Source of the DNA: Candidatus Gastranaerophilales bacterium
Lineage (GTDB): Bacteria; Cyanobacteriota; Vampirovibrionia; Gastranaerophilales; Gastranaerophilaceae
NCBI GenBank assembly: GCA_910588555.1
Contig: CAJUPC010000016.1
Coordinates: 1-47,702, forward strand
Direction of reading: 5' to 3'
Length of the DNA stretch: 47,702 bases
Shown here: piece by piece, positions 46,468-47,702 of the stretch
Position numbering within the stretch: the first letter of the stretch is position 1
Layout of the letters: each line of letters starts with the position of its first letter
Notes under the pieces: model-generated
What the model was told of the DNA's origin: nothing
Database searches by the model: none
What the model saw: the letters and a program-made list of their open reading frames with translations, nothing else
Translations under genes and position numbers: made by a program

Positions 46468-46977
46468 ATGATTAACGAAAAAATGGAAAAAGCTTTTAAC
46501 GACCAAATTAACAAAGAATTGTATTCTGAATATTTGTACCTTTCAATGAAAGCATACTTTGAAAGATTCAATCTTAAAGGTTTTGTAAACTGGTTTGATG
46601 TTCAGGTTCAGGAAGAACACGCTCATGCAATGGGTATGTTTGATTACGTCCATGAAAGAGGCGGCGAAGTTGAGCTTGAAGCAATCGACAAACCTGAAAC
46701 AAAATGGGACTCACCATTAGCTTGTTTTGAACAAGTTTTGACTCACGAAGAATTCGTAACTTCAAGAATTAACGCATTGATGGATATTGCAGAAGAAGTA
46801 AAAGACCGTGCAGCATTATCATTCTTGAATTGGTACTTGAAAGAACAGGTTGAAGAAGAAGCAAGCGTTGGCGGAGTTTTAGCCACTCTTAAACTTATCG
46901 GAGATGATAAAAAAGCATTGTTAATGCTTGATAAAGAACTTGCAGCACGAACATTTGTTCAGCCCGTAATCGGTTAA
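46468..46977 (+). CDS. ftn: Ferritin
   Basis: Non-heme iron storage protein of 169 residues. It shows FNDQINKELYSEYLYLSMKAYFE (ferroxidase Glu), VQVQEEHAHAMGMFDYV (E-x-x-H), LTHEEFVTSRINALMDIAEE and LNWYLKEQVEEEASVGGVL, as in bacterial FtnA. AAAGGAGG is the ribosome site. A GC-rich terminator follows at 46981. With rubrerythrin it fits an anaerobe handling iron and peroxide stress. Confidence 0.95.
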   Translation: MINEKMEKAFNDQINKELYSEYLYLSMKAYFERFNLKGFVNWFDVQVQEEHAHAMGMFDYVHERGGEVELEAIDKPETKWDSPLACFEQVLTHEEFVTSRINALMDIAEEVKDRAALSFLNWYLKEQVEEEASVGGVLATLKLIGDDKKALLMLDKELAARTFVQPVIG

Positions 46978-46980
46978 CAA

Positions 46981-47007
46981 AAACCCCGCAAATGCGGGGT
47001 TTTTTTA
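46981..47007 (+). terminator. Terminator of ferritin gene
   Basis: AAACCCCGCA / TGCGGGGTTT stem with a two-base loop and T run. Confidence 0.9.
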
Positions 47008-47017
47008 TATTTAATTT

Positions 47018-47041
47018 TTGTCGGGATAGCAATCCCGACCT
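47018..47041. repeat. GTCGGGAT palindromic repeat
   Basis: TGTCGGGAT - AGCA - ATCCCGAC hairpin without T run, between the ferritin terminator and the XRE gene. Short CG-rich palindromes of this kind are often dispersed repeats; this window has one copy. Confidence 0.5.
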
Positions 47042-47042
47042 A

Positions 47043-47318
47043 CTATAAATCAATAAGTGTGAAATCTTCGCCAAGTTCTTCTTCAAGCATTTTGACAACT
47101 TCTGACGGCTTTAAGCCGTATGCTTCTGCAATTTTCCAAAATGTTACAAATTTACAATCAATTTGAGCTTTTTCTATTTTGCCTAAATTGCTATCATTCA
47201 AACCATATTCATTAGCAAAACGATTAATTGAATTTCCGGTTTGTTTTTCACGGATTTTTTTAATCAAATCGCCTAATTTTTTACGTAATTGTAAAGTTTT
47301 GTCGTCTACATATTGCAT
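47043..47318 (-). CDS. XRE-family HTH regulator
   Basis: A 91-residue Cro/CI-type protein: LRKKLGDLIKKIREKQTGNSINRFANEYGLNDSNLGKIEKAQIDCKFVTFWKIAEAYGLKPSEVVKMLEEELGEDFTLIDL. The HTH is at about residues 27-52 and the acidic tail is short. No ribosome site is seen before the ATG at 47318. It is similar in size and pattern to the regulators at 24886 and 47436. Confidence 0.8.
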   Translation of the reverse strand: MQYVDDKTLQLRKKLGDLIKKIREKQTGNSINRFANEYGLNDSNLGKIEKAQIDCKFVTFWKIAEAYGLKPSEVVKMLEEELGEDFTLIDL

Positions 47319-47383
47319 TTATCAATAGTAAATAATAATATTTAATATAATCCGTTATACATAACGAAAGGAGAACTTCTCAA

Positions 47384-47446
47384 ATGAGTTGATTTTTTAA
47401 AGTAATGATTATATTGTGAATAGTTATAAGTGTTTTTAAAAATTAA
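47384..47446 (+). other. Short hydrophobic reading frame interrupted by two TGA codons
   Basis: After AAAGGAGAACTTCTCAA an ATG opens a frame that, if its two TGA codons (47390, 47417) were read as Trp, gives the 20-residue membrane-like peptide MSWFFKVMII... ending at TAA (47446). TGA is a normal stop elsewhere in the window (rsmA, rimI, DUF4127, aroK), so as read it is not a gene. Confidence 0.2.
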
Positions 47447-47648
47447 AAAAATCTTTTGGTTCTACATTCAAAATTTTTGCAAAATCAAAAATTACAGAAA
47501 CAGGTACATTTAATTCAGCTCTCTCAACCATACCAATATAATTTCGACTTTTACCCATTAACTCTGCTAGCTTTTCTTGGGATAGTCCTTTTTGTTTCCT
47601 TGTTTTTTGTATATTCTTGCCTAATTTTTTTGAATATATTTTACTCAT
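47436..47648 (-). CDS. XRE-family HTH regulator, short
   Basis: A 70-residue protein: SKKLGKNIQKTRKQKGLSQEKLAELMGKSRNYIGMVERAELNVPVSVIFDFAKILNVEPKDFFNF, a complete HTH_3 domain with little else. The recognition helix is GKSRNYIGMVERAE (about 33-46). No Shine-Dalgarno is visible. It lies beside another XRE gene, an arrangement seen in mobile islands, but no integrase or phage gene is visible before the window ends. Confidence 0.85.
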   Translation of the reverse strand: MSKIYSKKLGKNIQKTRKQKGLSQEKLAELMGKSRNYIGMVERAELNVPVSVIFDFAKILNVEPKDFFNF

Positions 47649-47702
47649 TTATTAATAATGTATGTGTATATTAAAATCTTCTACCCAATGACACTTGTCA
47701 AA

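Noticed and set aside
47043..47702. Right end as the edge of a prophage or island
   Set aside because: Only two small XRE regulators; no integrase, structural gene or attachment repeat visible before the sequence ends.
1..47702. CRISPR array, tRNA or rRNA gene
   Set aside because: No regularly spaced direct repeats, tRNA-like cloverleaf with GGTTCGA-type arm, or rRNA core sequence was seen on either strand by eye.

Overview
The window looks like a chromosomal segment of an uncultured gut bacterium of the Gastranaerophilales / Vampirovibrionia ('Melainabacteria') type. This is an inference from gene style. The DNA is AT-rich. There are several type II/IV prepilins with the FTLAEVLITL leader and a CxxC-rich C-terminal half. 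A block of lineage-style helical proteins carries N-terminal 'INFTGK' or internal 'VSFGMN' signatures. Most other genes are ordinary single-copy housekeeping genes. No rRNA, tRNA, CRISPR array, transposase or reverse transcriptase was seen.

Layout. 1-1025: 3' part of a prepilin-like gene that starts outside the window. 1.1-2.8 kb: enolase and HU. 3.0-7.1 kb: a secreted SpoIID-domain protein and three lineage-type helical/membrane proteins. 7.1-7.9 kb: prepilin with a G10 tract. 7.9-10.9 kb: a TonB-C-like periplasmic protein and Ffh. 11.2-15 kb: PH-like membrane protein, GGDEF protein, rimI-bioY, OppD-type ATPase. 15.2-16.7 kb: large Pro-rich protein. 16.7-19.7 kb: ispE-rsmA (overlapping) and a GCS2-type glutamate-cysteine ligase. 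19.7-20.2 kb: a gene-free block of hairpins and inverted repeats. 20.2-25.1 kb: small HTH-like protein, glycosyltransferase, HPF, a Cys-rich small protein, mntP-DUF4127, menG/ubiE, XRE regulator. 25.1-25.65 kb: a 465-bp element with 91-bp inverted-repeat arms around a strongly structured, unidentified RNA-like core. 25.6-31.2 kb: hsp20, D-2-hydroxyacid dehydrogenase, DUF2400, arsR-permease, zinc-ribbon/PH protein, bioB. 31.2-36.4 kb: second tract-bearing prepilin, aroC, NTF2-like protein, xerD-type recombinase, rubrerythrin, and a third tract-bearing, broken prepilin that is a paralogue of the gene at position 1. 36.4-43.4 kb: miaB, acyl-CoA synthetase, HAD phosphatase, aroK-aroB, membrane protein-ruvC, carbonic anhydrase. 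43.4-47.7 kb: ferritin-like protein, GH13-like protein, ferritin, two XRE regulators.

Main points of interest. (1) Three prepilin genes each carry a 10-12 base G/C homopolymer between the start codon and the prepilin cleavage site. In all three the tract length puts the ATG out of frame with the prepilin body, the layout of a phase-variable (contingency) or slippage-decoded pilin system. The two paralogues at 1-1025 and 35.4-36.3 kb also end in a GC-rich C-terminal block that varies codon by codon, reminiscent of a diversity-generating-retroelement target. (2) About a dozen genes have a TATAAT-like box exactly 6-7 nt before the start codon and no Shine-Dalgarno, which suggests widespread leaderless transcription. 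(3) The 25.13-25.60 kb inverted-repeat element with its structured core. (4) A carbonic anhydrase preceded by a 13-codon, apparently leaderless upstream reading frame whose TGA overlaps the enzyme's ATG.
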